Assembly: GCA_001830425.1 (NCBI GenBank)
Contig: MIAA01000002.1
Span: 1 to 32,288 of the forward strand
Source of the DNA: Rhodospirillales bacterium RIFCSPLOWO2_02_FULL_58_16
GTDB lineage: Bacteria > Pseudomonadota > Alphaproteobacteria > Rhodospirillales > 2-02-FULL-58-16
DNA length: 32,288 nucleotides
Reading direction: 5' to 3'
The position numbers were made by a program, and so were the translations under genes. Under the pieces are notes generated by a model. The model had not been told where the DNA came from, did no database searches, and saw only the letters and a list, made by a program, of their open reading frames with translations. Shown one piece after another: positions 1 to 5,974 of this stretch (positions are counted from its first letter, which is position 1; the number at the start of each line of letters is the position of its first letter).

Positions 1-32
1 CATTAAATATGAACAGGGCTTTGGCGGCATGA

Positions 33-788
33 TCAGCAACCGGAATACACCTTAACTTCGCCGCCGAACTGTCCAAACAAGTAGGACCACCTCATTCTCA
101 TTCTCATAACCAATTCTTCAAAACAATCGAGAAATAATGGATCGCAAACATCATCAACGTGGTTAGAGTTCCAAAGGCCGGACTTTAGAATTTTATCCCT
201 ATTACAATGGCGACCAAGCCACCCGCGAGATGGCGAATCAAGCGGTGGCCTGTTGTAGTTGCTAAGCAAGGCGATTGCGTTTCTTTCAATGTAACCGCGC
301 AGACTGTTGACGCCCGGTTCATCTTCAATCGCCAGCCAGATAAACGACATTCTTCCTATTGCTTGGCTTACTTCACTTTCAAGCGGGTTCTCTTCGGCGC
401 GGGTTTCAGCAGGGGCCGAATTGCCCACCCCCCATGTTGGAAAGTCGTATTTTCTTTTTTTTATCAGCGAAGCCCCCACAATTGACCGGAAAATTGACCC
501 GCGATGATTCCCTCTCCCGCTATTAGACCCCTTGTGTTGCAATAATCGTGTCCAGAGTTTTGTGTTTGATCCGGTTTTAAGGGCATGCGTACCCACGCGC
601 ACAATACGGGGTCCGGACCCTGTGTCGGTCCGTATTTCTTTCGGCTCCCTAAAAAAATATACACCCCTATGCGGCCAATTGAGATGCCCGGAGCATTTGG
701 CGAGAACCCGTTCTCCCCCGCACTTTTTTTCAAGCGCCGTGAGAATGGAATAAAACTTTCTTAAAAGTTCAGTACGTTCAAATGTCAT
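33..788 (-). CDS. GIY-YIG-like nuclease family protein
   Basis: A 251-residue protein with the landmarks of a GIY-YIG nuclease fold. A GVY tripeptide (about residues 42-44) is followed by VRVGTH (63-68), which matches the second strand (YIG) of the family. Then come Arg81, His85, a Glu in YIERN (about 168) and an Asn (about 177). In the family these positions form the tyrosine, arginine, glutamate and asparagine set that cleaves DNA. There is no signal peptide or membrane segment, so it is probably cytoplasmic. The ATG follows directly on the stop of a 25-codon ORF (789-866). A small four-Cys protein lies further upstream on the same strand, so the three are probably one operon. Base composition is visibly AT-richer than in the metabolic genes, suggesting an accessory origin. 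The substrate is unknown; restriction or mobile-element functions are possible. Confidence 0.6.
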   Translation of the reverse strand: MTFERTELLRKFYSILTALEKKCGGERVLAKCSGHLNWPHRGVYFFREPKEIRTDTGSGPRIVRVGTHALKTGSNTKLWTRLLQHKGSNSGRGNHRGSIFRSIVGASLIKKRKYDFPTWGVGNSAPAETRAEENPLESEVSQAIGRMSFIWLAIEDEPGVNSLRGYIERNAIALLSNYNRPPLDSPSRGWLGRHCNRDKILKSGLWNSNHVDDVCDPLFLDCFEELVMRMRMRWSYLFGQFGGEVKVYSGC

Positions 789-866
789 TCAAAAGCGCTC
801 AAGAATCTGCCCCACAGATTCTCCCCAACCCACGCCATTTACCAACGCGGCTGATTTATCCATCAT
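789..866 (-). CDS. Possible 25-residue leader peptide ahead of the GIY-YIG gene
   Basis: A 25-codon ORF with two tandem ATG codons (866 and 863), preceded by a strong Shine-Dalgarno sequence (AAAGGAG). It ends in TGA immediately followed by the ATG of the GIY-YIG gene. The exact TGA-ATG junction and the good ribosome site suggest translational coupling, with the ORF acting as a leader. A perfect 8-bp hairpin (802-822) lies inside it. The peptide (starts MMDKSAALVN, ends ILERF) resembles nothing I recognise. It may be only a translated leader. Confidence 0.35.
   Translation of the reverse strand: MMDKSAALVNGVGWGESVGQILERF
802..822 (-). promoter_or_regulatory. Hairpin just upstream of the GIY-YIG start
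   Basis: Perfect inverted repeat AGAATCTG / CAGATTCT with a 5-nt loop. It ends 13 nt before the GIY-YIG ATG and lies within the leader ORF. Ribosomes translating the leader would melt it, so it could limit independent initiation at the nuclease gene. That role is an inference from position only. Confidence 0.3.
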
Positions 867-874
867 CCGCTCCT

Positions 875-1159
875 TTATTTATTGCATAAGCCACATCTGC
901 TTGAGAATGGAGGATGTTTCTTGAGATAGCTTTCAAGATCGTTGATGGATAAGGAACACAACTTCATATACCCTCTCTCCGTGAACCCACCTGGATTACG
1001 ATCCATGCCCGGGTATTTCCTGATTGATGGACACATTGCCCGGTGAAGCACCAAATAAGTTGGGTCAAAATTCTTCCTCAGGTTAACAACAAATCCCCCA
1101 GGATGCTCAATCACCCAAGTCAAATACGAAGCGTCATCATCTCTAAATAAAATAGCCAT
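875..1159 (-). CDS. Small four-cysteine protein of unknown function
   Basis: A 94-residue protein. Visible features are an acidic N-terminal segment (RDDDASYLTWV), a central YLVLHRAMC segment, a YMKLC segment and a C-terminal CGLC. The four cysteines (43, 68, 89, 92), with His39 close to the first, could bind zinc or another metal. The pattern HRA-x-C, then Y-x-K-x-C, then CGLC recurs in short unnamed bacterial proteins that I recognise only as a family without an assigned role. It is first in a probable operon with the leader ORF and the GIY-YIG nuclease: its stop at 875 is 8 nt from the leader ATG. The ATG follows a GGAGGGG stretch about 10 nt upstream. Confidence 0.55.
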   Translation of the reverse strand: MAILFRDDDASYLTWVIEHPGGFVVNLRKNFDPTYLVLHRAMCPSIRKYPGMDRNPGGFTERGYMKLCSLSINDLESYLKKHPPFSSRCGLCNK

Positions 1160-1230
1160 GCTGCCACATCCCCTCCGTCAGTAATTGCTCACCTTAGTAA
1201 ATTCACGCTGACACAAAGACAACATTTCCG

Positions 1231-1614
1231 TCAAGCACGGCGCGGATGGCGGTCAGGGGAAGGGCAGTCATCATCCTCGTCGCCAGGCTCGATATGACGG
1301 GACATGTCCATGGCGTCATGAAGGATGCGCAAGACACGAATACGCCCCGCCGTGGAGGCGTCAAATACGATGAAATGTCGGCCACGCTTGCTCTTTCGAG
1401 CGATATGCAGGGTCTTGACGCCTTGAGGAAGCTCAGGGTGATTTCCGGCGCCGATGATGGCGGGGCCATCTCGAAGCGCTCGCAAGGCATCAAGGATCAT
1501 GCCGCGATAGAGGCGCGCCTGACCGATGCCGAAATGCTCGGCAGTCCGGAGAAAAATACCGTCGAAATCCCGCTGGGCCGCCTCCGACAGCCGGACTTTC
1601 CAATTCAGGGACAT
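1231..1614 (-). CDS. parE: ParE/RelE-family toxin
   Basis: A 127-residue toxin of the ParE/RelE superfamily, second gene of a type II toxin-antitoxin pair. The N-terminus VRLSEAAQRDFDGIFLRTAEHFG has the typical helical hairpin, followed by RALRDGP, then LHIARKSKRGRHFIVFD and RIRVLRILHDAMDM, which fit the core strands and the final 'ILH' strand of ParE. Family members poison gyrase (ParE) or cleave mRNA on the ribosome (RelE); the sequence fits ParE better. The tail after DMSRHI is longer than usual, Asp/Pro/Arg-rich and probably disordered. It starts 3 nt after the antitoxin stop, as expected for co-translated parDE. Confidence 0.88.
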   Translation of the reverse strand: MSLNWKVRLSEAAQRDFDGIFLRTAEHFGIGQARLYRGMILDALRALRDGPAIIGAGNHPELPQGVKTLHIARKSKRGRHFIVFDASTAGRIRVLRILHDAMDMSRHIEPGDEDDDCPSPDRHPRRA

Positions 1615-1617
1615 GGG

Positions 1618-1905
1618 TCAGGTCTTACGAGACTCGAACGCGGCATCGCTTCCGGCAATCAGATGCCGTTTCATCGCCTCGAAGCTGTCGAAGTCCCGGT
1701 AGCGTCCGGCCTCGATATCGTCGATGCCGACCTGGACGGCGGCGCGCAGAGCCTCCAGGCGCGCTTGTTCATCGGCGTCGCGGGTTTCGATCATTCGCAA
1801 GCCCTCGCGCAGCACCTCGCTGGCGTTCTGATAACGACCGGACGTAACCAGTCGTTCGATGAGATCGGCCTGATGATCCGTGAGCACAACATTGCGGGTC
1901 GGCAT
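1618..1905 (-). CDS. parD: ParD-family ribbon-helix-helix antitoxin
   Basis: A 95-residue antitoxin. The N-terminal region (RNVVLTDHQADLIERLVTSG, then YQNASEVLREGLRMIE) is a classic ParD/CopG ribbon-helix-helix that dimerises and binds the operator. The C-terminal half (about 45-95), with its FDSFEAMKRHL stretch, is the part that usually wraps the toxin. The ATG has a good ribosome site (AAGGAG, 9 nt upstream). A perfect 15-bp inverted repeat about 30 nt upstream is the likely autoregulatory operator. Gene order, antitoxin then toxin, is canonical. Confidence 0.9.
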   Translation of the reverse strand: MPTRNVVLTDHQADLIERLVTSGRYQNASEVLREGLRMIETRDADEQARLEALRAAVQVGIDDIEAGRYRDFDSFEAMKRHLIAGSDAAFESRKT

Positions 1906-1933
1906 GATTCAGTCTCCTTGGCAATATACCGAA

Positions 1934-1948
1934 TGGCATATTATGCCA
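1934..1948 (-). promoter_or_regulatory. Probable ParD operator overlapping the parDE promoter
   Basis: TGGCATATTATGCCA is a perfect inverted repeat (7-bp arms, 1-nt centre) located 29-43 nt upstream of the parD ATG. It overlaps sequences that could act as a promoter on the minus strand (TTGGCA, and TATATT 15 nt further on). ParD proteins bind palindromes at their own promoter, so this is the expected autoregulatory site. Confidence 0.55.
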
Positions 1949-2018
1949 ATGCCGCCGTGAGCGCAACCGGGTAACCGGCGCGGCTTGCCAAGGGCAAAGG
2001 GCGGTGTAAGATAATTTC

Positions 2019-2690
2019 GTGCTCAGCATCATCATCCCCGCCTTGAATGCCGCCGGACGCCTTGAAGGCGTACTGAAAACCTTGTTCGCCTCCGCCGCCG
2101 ATAAAGAAGTGATCGTCGCCGACGGCGGCTCTGCCGACGCCACCCGCGAAATCGCCGAACGCTTGGGAGCGCGGGTGATCAAATGCGCGCGGGGCCGAGG
2201 AGCGCAGATGGCTTGCGGAGCCGCCGCCGCCAAGGGCGACCGGTTGTTGTTCATCCACGCCGACACCGTTCCCGGCGCGGGCTGGGACGAGGCCGTCGCC
2301 CGCTACGTCGCCGATCCCGGCAACCTGCGCCGCGCCGCCGTTTTCCGCCTGCGCCTGGATGACGCATCCCCCGCCGCCCGCCGGCTGGAAAGGCTGGTCG
2401 CTTGGCGCAGCCGCGTCCTCGGCCTACCCTATGGCGACCAGGGTTTGTTGATCTCCCGCGTTTTTTACGACGAGTTGGGAGGCTTCAGGGCGATAGCGCT
2501 GATGGAAGACGTGGACATAGTTTGCCGCATCGGCAAGTCGCGCCTGGATATACTCGACGTTGTCGTCGTCACCTCCGCCGAGCGCTATCGCACGGGAGGC
2601 TACCTGCTCCGCCCCTTACGCAATATGCTGTGCCTGGGCCTATACTTCCTCGGCCTGCCGCCCCGTCTGATCGCAAAGATATACGAATGA
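2019..2690 (+). CDS. TIGR04283-type family 2 glycosyltransferase-like protein
   Basis: A 223-residue GT-A fold transferase. LSIIIPALNAAG at the N-terminus, then EVIVADGGSADATREIA and LLFIHADTVP (DxD-type metal and nucleotide-sugar site), then YGDQGLLISR and GGFRAIALMEDVD, match the TIGR04283 family ('rSAM/selenodomain-associated transferase 2', also annotated in arsenosugar biosynthesis). It starts at GTG; the frame is closed by a stop at 2007, so no longer start is possible. The ribosome site is weak. Its stop overlaps the ATG of the next gene (ATGA), so the two are coupled. The radical SAM partner (ArsS type) usually found with this pair is not in the window, so the acceptor is uncertain. 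Confidence 0.85.
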   Translation: MLSIIIPALNAAGRLEGVLKTLFASAADKEVIVADGGSADATREIAERLGARVIKCARGRGAQMACGAAAAKGDRLLFIHADTVPGAGWDEAVARYVADPGNLRRAAVFRLRLDDASPAARRLERLVAWRSRVLGLPYGDQGLLISRVFYDELGGFRAIALMEDVDIVCRIGKSRLDILDVVVVTSAERYRTGGYLLRPLRNMLCLGLYFLGLPPRLIAKIYE

Positions 2691-3289
2691 CCAATCATCT
2701 GATCATATTCTGCAAGGCGCCGCACCTGGGGACGGTGAAGAGTCGACTGGCCCGCGACATCGGCGCAATCGCCGCCGCCGCCTTCTATCGGCGCAACCTG
2801 AAAGACACGTTTAACCGCCTGCGCTCCGACAAACGGTGGACATGTCGGCCGGCGATAACTCCCGACCGGGCGGCAAGAGAAAATGGGCCGTGGCCGAGGG
2901 GAATCCCCTGTTTCCCCCAGGGCGAAGGCGACCTCGGCCGCCGCATGGACCGGGCTATGCGCCGACCGCCGCCGGGACCTGTGGTGCTGATCGGCGCCGA
3001 TACGCCGGGAATTACTCCCGCCCATATCGCGGCAGCCTTCAAAGCGTTGGGAAATCATGACGCGGTCTTCGGCCCCGCCGCCGACGGCGGCTTCTGGCTG
3101 GTCGGCATGAAGCGCAGCCCCGCCATGCCCTACCTGTATGCGAATGTGCGTTGGTCAACCGAACACGCCCTCGCCGACACCATTAAGAACCTGCCCTCCG
3201 GCTTCACCCACGCCTTGGTCGATACCCTTCACGATGTCGATGACGGAGCGGATTATGCGCGGTGGCGGAATCTGCGAAATCTTGCTTAG
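2687..3289 (+). CDS. TIGR04282-type transferase (CofC-like nucleotidyl/glycosyltransferase)
   Basis: A 200-residue protein from the ATG that overlaps the preceding stop by four bases. A longer frame continues upstream, but the family N-terminus is visible here (HLIIFCKAPHLGTVKSRLA). VVLIGADTPGITPAHI and VFGPAADGGFWLVGM supply the acidic metal site and glycine motif of the TIGR04282/DUF2064 family ('rSAM/selenodomain-associated transferase 1'), related to CofC and MobA. It pairs with the TIGR04283 gene as in many genomes. The 3' end overlaps the convergent XRE regulator gene by four bases. Confidence 0.85.
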   Translation: MTNHLIIFCKAPHLGTVKSRLARDIGAIAAAAFYRRNLKDTFNRLRSDKRWTCRPAITPDRAARENGPWPRGIPCFPQGEGDLGRRMDRAMRRPPPGPVVLIGADTPGITPAHIAAAFKALGNHDAVFGPAADGGFWLVGMKRSPAMPYLYANVRWSTEHALADTIKNLPSGFTHALVDTLHDVDDGADYARWRNLRNLA

Positions 3290-3636
3290 ACTACCCACCC
3301 GTCCACTTGATGTTCTACAAGAGTGTCTAGAATCTTCATGGCAATAATCAAATTTTCCCCTTCCAGAACATTGCTTGCGGCGCGTAGCCGCGCCCGTATT
3401 TCATTGCTCTCTTTCCCGCCTTGTTCATCACCTTCGGCATTAAAGCCGAGCAGTTTGTCGGGCGTCGTCTCCAGGACTTTGCAGAGCTTAACGAGTGTCC
3501 TTAAGTTGGGCTCATTCCTGCCGGTTACATAATGGCCATAGCGCCTCTCGCTTAGCCCCGCACGACGAGCGACCTCGGCGTCAGCCAGATTAAGCTGCCT
3601 AGTCCTTTCCTTGAGCTTCTTCCCAAAATTTTGCAT
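3286..3636 (-). CDS. XRE-family helix-turn-helix regulator
   Basis: A 116-residue DNA-binding protein. Residues about 5-65 form a Cro/C1-type HTH: FGKKLKERTRQLNLADAEVARRAGLSERRYGHYVTGRNEPNLRTLVKLCKVLETTPDKLLG. The C-terminal half is short and helical with no recognised sensor domain. The ATG at 3636 is the first start in frame. The nearest good Shine-Dalgarno (AAGGAG) is 17 nt upstream, farther than usual. It diverges from the exported-protein operon at 3754, with a perfect 18-bp palindrome between them, so it probably regulates itself and that operon. Confidence 0.85.
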   Translation of the reverse strand: MQNFGKKLKERTRQLNLADAEVARRAGLSERRYGHYVTGRNEPNLRTLVKLCKVLETTPDKLLGFNAEGDEQGGKESNEIRARLRAASNVLEGENLIIAMKILDTLVEHQVDGWVV

Positions 3637-3683
3637 ACGAACATTTTGTTCATCTCCTTGACTATCGTGTCCATGTACGTTAC

Positions 3684-3701
3684 ATAGTGTATATACACTA
3701 T
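3684..3701. promoter_or_regulatory. 18-bp perfect palindrome, probable XRE operator
   Basis: ATAGTGTATATACACTAT is self-complementary over all 18 bases. It sits in the divergent intergenic region, 48 nt from the XRE start and 52 nt from the first exported-protein gene. Its AT-rich centre overlaps possible -10 elements on both strands. XRE regulators bind such dyads, so this is probably the operator for both transcripts. Confidence 0.55.
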
Positions 3702-3753
3702 AAAAAGTTCTTAATCTGCAAAACTTTTCATTATCACAAGGGGGTACGTAAGG

Positions 3754-4092
3754 ATGGGAGAAGTCATAGCAAGGTCGTTGATTTTTGTGGCTTTATTGCT
3801 TTTGTCTTCTTTGATTGTGGCAGAAGCTTTTGCGGGCGATACGCAGGTTGACGGCTATTCCCGTAAAGACGGAACCTACGTCCAACCGCATTTTCGGAGC
3901 GCTCCAGACAGCAATCCGTCTAACAACTGGTCAACCAAAGGAAATATGAATCCATATACTGGCCAAAGTGGGACCAAAAATTCCGATTCGTCTAGTGGTT
4001 ATGGCTCCAGCAGCAGGGGTGGATACGGTAGCGGAGAGGTGTCAGGACGGGGAGCGAGGACCAGTAACCCCTACAACCTGCTTGGTCAATAA
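3754..4092 (+). CDS. Small exported protein with the RKDGTYVQPH motif
   Basis: A 112-residue protein with a cleavable-looking signal peptide (IARSLIFVALLLLSSLIVAEAFA, cut near residue 28). The mature part begins with VDGYSRKDGTYVQPHFRS and later NWSTKGNMNPYTGQSGT, a conserved block in many small secreted bacterial proteins of unknown role. It ends in a low-complexity Ser/Gly-rich tail. It probably acts in the periplasm or outside the cell. A GGGGG run about 10 nt upstream may serve as ribosome site. Its stop is directly followed by the ATG of the next exported protein, so it heads a three-gene operon. Confidence 0.75.
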   Translation: MGEVIARSLIFVALLLLSSLIVAEAFAGDTQVDGYSRKDGTYVQPHFRSAPDSNPSNNWSTKGNMNPYTGQSGTKNSDSSSGYGSSSRGGYGSGEVSGRGARTSNPYNLLGQ

Positions 4093-4365
4093 ATGAAAAA
4101 GCTAATTATATTTGCAGTCGCCATCACGTTCGTGATGGGCGCGGCCATGGCTGCCGAACATCCTATTGACCAAAAACATCCCATCATTTTTGATCAATCC
4201 ACTCCTGATAAGGCCACCGAATGCGACCGGATGAAAGCATCCGGAGCCACAGAAGAACAACTGGCGGGCCAGGGCTGCTGCTCGTGGCACGGCGGCGTTT
4301 GCGGTTGTGCTGGAACGCGCGCGGTTTGCTGCGATGGCTCGTATAGTCCAAGCTGTGGCTGCTGA
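4093..4365 (+). CDS. Small exported cysteine-rich protein
   Basis: A 90-residue protein with a signal peptide (KKLIIFAVAITFVMGAAMAA, cut near residue 21). The mature C-terminus is very cysteine-rich (GCCSWHGGVCGC, then AVCCDGSYSPSCGC), which suggests several disulfides or metal binding. Short secreted proteins with this C-terminal block are widespread and uncharacterised. The start codon directly follows the preceding TAA, indicating coupling. A 15-bp stem-loop follows the stop and leads into the nuclease gene. Confidence 0.75.
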   Translation: MKKLIIFAVAITFVMGAAMAAEHPIDQKHPIIFDQSTPDKATECDRMKASGATEEQLAGQGCCSWHGGVCGCAGTRAVCCDGSYSPSCGC

Positions 4366-4374
4366 AAGCAAAAC

Positions 4375-4409
4375 CCCTAAGGGTGTGATTGCCGATCACG
4401 CCTTTAGGG
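4375..4409 (+). promoter_or_regulatory. Stem-loop covering the ribosome site of the nuclease gene
   Basis: Two 15-nt arms (4375-4389 and 4395-4409) pair at 13 positions, and the two mismatches are G-T wobbles. The loop is TGCCG. The 3' arm ends in AGGG, five bases before the nuclease ATG (4415), so folding would hide the only plausible Shine-Dalgarno. No T-run follows, which argues against a simple intrinsic terminator. It may regulate translation or stabilise the upstream mRNA. Confidence 0.5.
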
Positions 4410-4414
4410 TGACC

Positions 4415-4867
4415 ATGCGGATTATTACCCTATTCGCCATCCTCCTGGCAACGTCCTTTTCATCTCAAGCCGAGTGCTACGATTGGCCGATGCGGATCGT
4501 TCGCGGCCAGTTGGCTTACGACGCTGATACCATCTATATCGTGATGCCTGGACTGCCGCCAGAGGTTGAACAAATGTCCGTGCGCGTCAACGGCGTTGAC
4601 GCCCCGGAGATAAAGGGGAAATGCGACGATGAAAAATACCAGGCTAAAAAAGGCCGAGCCTTTGTTCAGGACCTCCTTGCGGGCGCTGGTCAGGTGCGTT
4701 TCTGCAATCCTAAATGGGGAAAGTACGCAGGTCGAGTTTTGGCGGATGTTAAAATAGACGGCGCTGACTTGGCGGAAATACTGATCAAGAGGGGCTTTGG
4801 ACGGGCTTATCATGGGGAAAGGCGCGAGGGGTGGTGCCTAGGAAAGCAGGGAGCAAGGCACAACTAA
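4415..4867 (+). CDS. Secreted thermonuclease (SNase-like)
   Basis: A 150-residue protein starting at MRIITLFAILLATSFSSQA, a clear signal peptide. The mature part is an SNase domain: YDADTIYIV, then VRVNGVDAPEIKG (Arg and Glu of the catalytic set), YQAKKGRAFVQDLL, then GKYAGRVLADVKIDG (second catalytic Arg) and LIKRGFGRAYHG. These match the Asp, Arg35, Glu43 and Arg87 positions of staphylococcal nuclease. It should be a Ca-dependent phosphodiesterase degrading DNA or RNA outside the cytoplasm. A longer frame begins upstream but lacks a better start. It is third in an operon with two small exported proteins. Confidence 0.85.
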   Translation: MRIITLFAILLATSFSSQAECYDWPMRIVRGQLAYDADTIYIVMPGLPPEVEQMSVRVNGVDAPEIKGKCDDEKYQAKKGRAFVQDLLAGAGQVRFCNPKWGKYAGRVLADVKIDGADLAEILIKRGFGRAYHGERREGWCLGKQGARHN

Positions 4868-4914
4868 CATCAACGGCAGCGACCCGTCCGGCCCTCGGCG
4901 GCATTATCCATCCA

Positions 4915-4983
4915 AATTCCGGTGACATGATACTTAATTCCAAAAATTAAGTTGTTCCCGGAATTGGGGCTGTCCCCGGAATT
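4915..4983. repeat. REP-like nested palindrome
   Basis: An outer inverted repeat (4915-4927 with 4971-4983, 12 of 13 matching, AATTCCGG-type) encloses a perfect inner inverted repeat, ACTTAATT / AATTAAGT (4932-4952). CCCGGAATTG occurs twice, at 4957-4966 and 4975-4984, 18 nt apart. Such short structured intergenic units resemble REP/BIME elements mobilised by tyrosine (RAYT) transposases. No transposase is adjacent. It lies between the convergent ends of the nuclease gene and the zinc-ribbon gene. Confidence 0.5.
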
Positions 4984-4998
4984 GCGTCGATCTCTTGT

Positions 4999-5619
4999 TC
5001 AGCAGGTGGCGACGGCGGCAAGGGTTTGAAGCTCCGTCAGGTGCTTGGGTTTCTTCGGGCGGACAATGTCTTTGTCAATTTGCAGGACGAGTCCTCGGAT
5101 GACATCGGTCCGGTTGAGGGACGAGGCCTTCATAATCTCCTCGAACTCACTATTCAAACGGGGCGTAAACTTGAACGACAGGCGCTTTTTCGGCATGGCG
5201 CCGCCGGTGCTTTTGGGCGTATGCGGCAGCCTGCCGAAAATGACCGCCATTTTTTCAGCGAAATCCGGGTTCACAGCGTATCTGTGAATGTAAAAGGCCA
5301 ACAGCCGCTTTCGGAACTCAGCAGTTGCTTTCGCATCAATCTTAAACGCCGCCAGATCAAGCAATTCAATGTAAGACGCGGGAAGATTGACCTCGATTGA
5401 TTTCGTCGCCGTCTCGCGGGCGGCCTTGATCGCAGGGGTGGACTGCGAGGGAACGGCAACCACGGAGTCACACTTGTCGCATACGGAAACAAGGATGCCC
5501 TTCACCTTGCCGGGACTATCGCTGAAGGGGACATCGCGATAGGCAAAGGTCGTGGGTGCGATCTCCTTGCAGGACTCGCATATCGCCTTTCCTTTGTCGC
5601 CGGCTTTAAAAAGTTTCAT
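4999..5619 (-). CDS. Zinc-ribbon plus ribbon-helix-helix protein, putative antitoxin
   Basis: A 206-residue protein from the ATG at 5619, chosen because GAGG lies 8 nt upstream; a GTG at 5643 is also open. The N-terminus holds two CxxC pairs (Cys14/17 and 47/50), a zinc ribbon like that of MqsA/YgiT antitoxins. A middle helical part (about 75-130) is unrecognised. The C-terminal region (KKRLSFKFTPRLNSEFEEIM, then SSLNRTDVIRGLVLQI) reads as a ribbon-helix-helix DNA-binding unit. It lies 10 nt downstream of a small toxin-like gene, so it is plausibly a zinc-binding antitoxin and autoregulator in toxin-first order. A stand-alone regulator is the alternative. Confidence 0.5.
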   Translation of the reverse strand: MKLFKAGDKGKAICESCKEIAPTTFAYRDVPFSDSPGKVKGILVSVCDKCDSVVAVPSQSTPAIKAARETATKSIEVNLPASYIELLDLAAFKIDAKATAEFRKRLLAFYIHRYAVNPDFAEKMAVIFGRLPHTPKSTGGAMPKKRLSFKFTPRLNSEFEEIMKASSLNRTDVIRGLVLQIDKDIVRPKKPKHLTELQTLAAVATC

Positions 5620-5629
5620 TTCCCTTGCC

Positions 5630-5950
5630 TCATTTGTGCACACTTAAGAAAAACAGGTCCGTCCCAACGAAATAGAACTTAATGTACCAGCCGTCTCGTT
5701 TAAGAACGTGCACCGTCACTGCGGCGATAGTGTGGTGTGAATTTTCCGTATGATGGCGTCCATTGCATCTTTCGATAATGTTGATGACCTCTTCGGTAGT
5801 CACATCACCGGCATGTAAAAGGTTCTTCTCGTCGATCTGATTGCGAACTTCATGCTGAAAAACACCCATTTCCAGTGCTTCGAGAGCGTGCCTTTTAGCC
5901 TCTTTAAAGCCTATCTTGTCCTTTAGTGTATACGAAGATTGTCGTATCAT
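5630..5950 (-). CDS. Putative toxin (RelE/MqsR-like), partner of the zinc-ribbon protein
   Basis: A 106-residue basic protein from the ATG at 5950; a TTG lies one codon upstream. An N-terminal helix (FKEAKRHALEALEMGVF) and HEVRNQIDEKN precede a helix (TTEEVINIIERCNGRHH) and C-terminal strands (AAVTVHVLKRDGWYIKFYFV, ending LFFLSVHK). The layout of helices then a basic beta sheet resembles small RNase toxins of the RelE/MqsR fold, but no family signature is certain. It begins 24 nt after the cysNC stop with no visible promoter, so readthrough or an internal promoter is needed. It is AT-richer than cysNC. Confidence 0.4.
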   Translation of the reverse strand: MIRQSSYTLKDKIGFKEAKRHALEALEMGVFQHEVRNQIDEKNLLHAGDVTTEEVINIIERCNGRHHTENSHHTIAAVTVHVLKRDGWYIKFYFVGTDLFFLSVHK

Positions 5951-5974
5951 CAAGCACCCGATTGCGCCCTGTGA

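Noticed and set aside
2402-2686. N-terminal extension of the TIGR04282 transferase
   Set aside because: It overlaps the coding sequence of the coupled TIGR04283 gene in another phase, is Arg/Pro-rich, and the family N-terminus begins at 2687.
3754-4365. Bacteriocin or lasso-peptide precursors
   Set aside because: The two small proteins have Sec-type signal peptides, no double-Gly leader, and no modification or immunity genes nearby.
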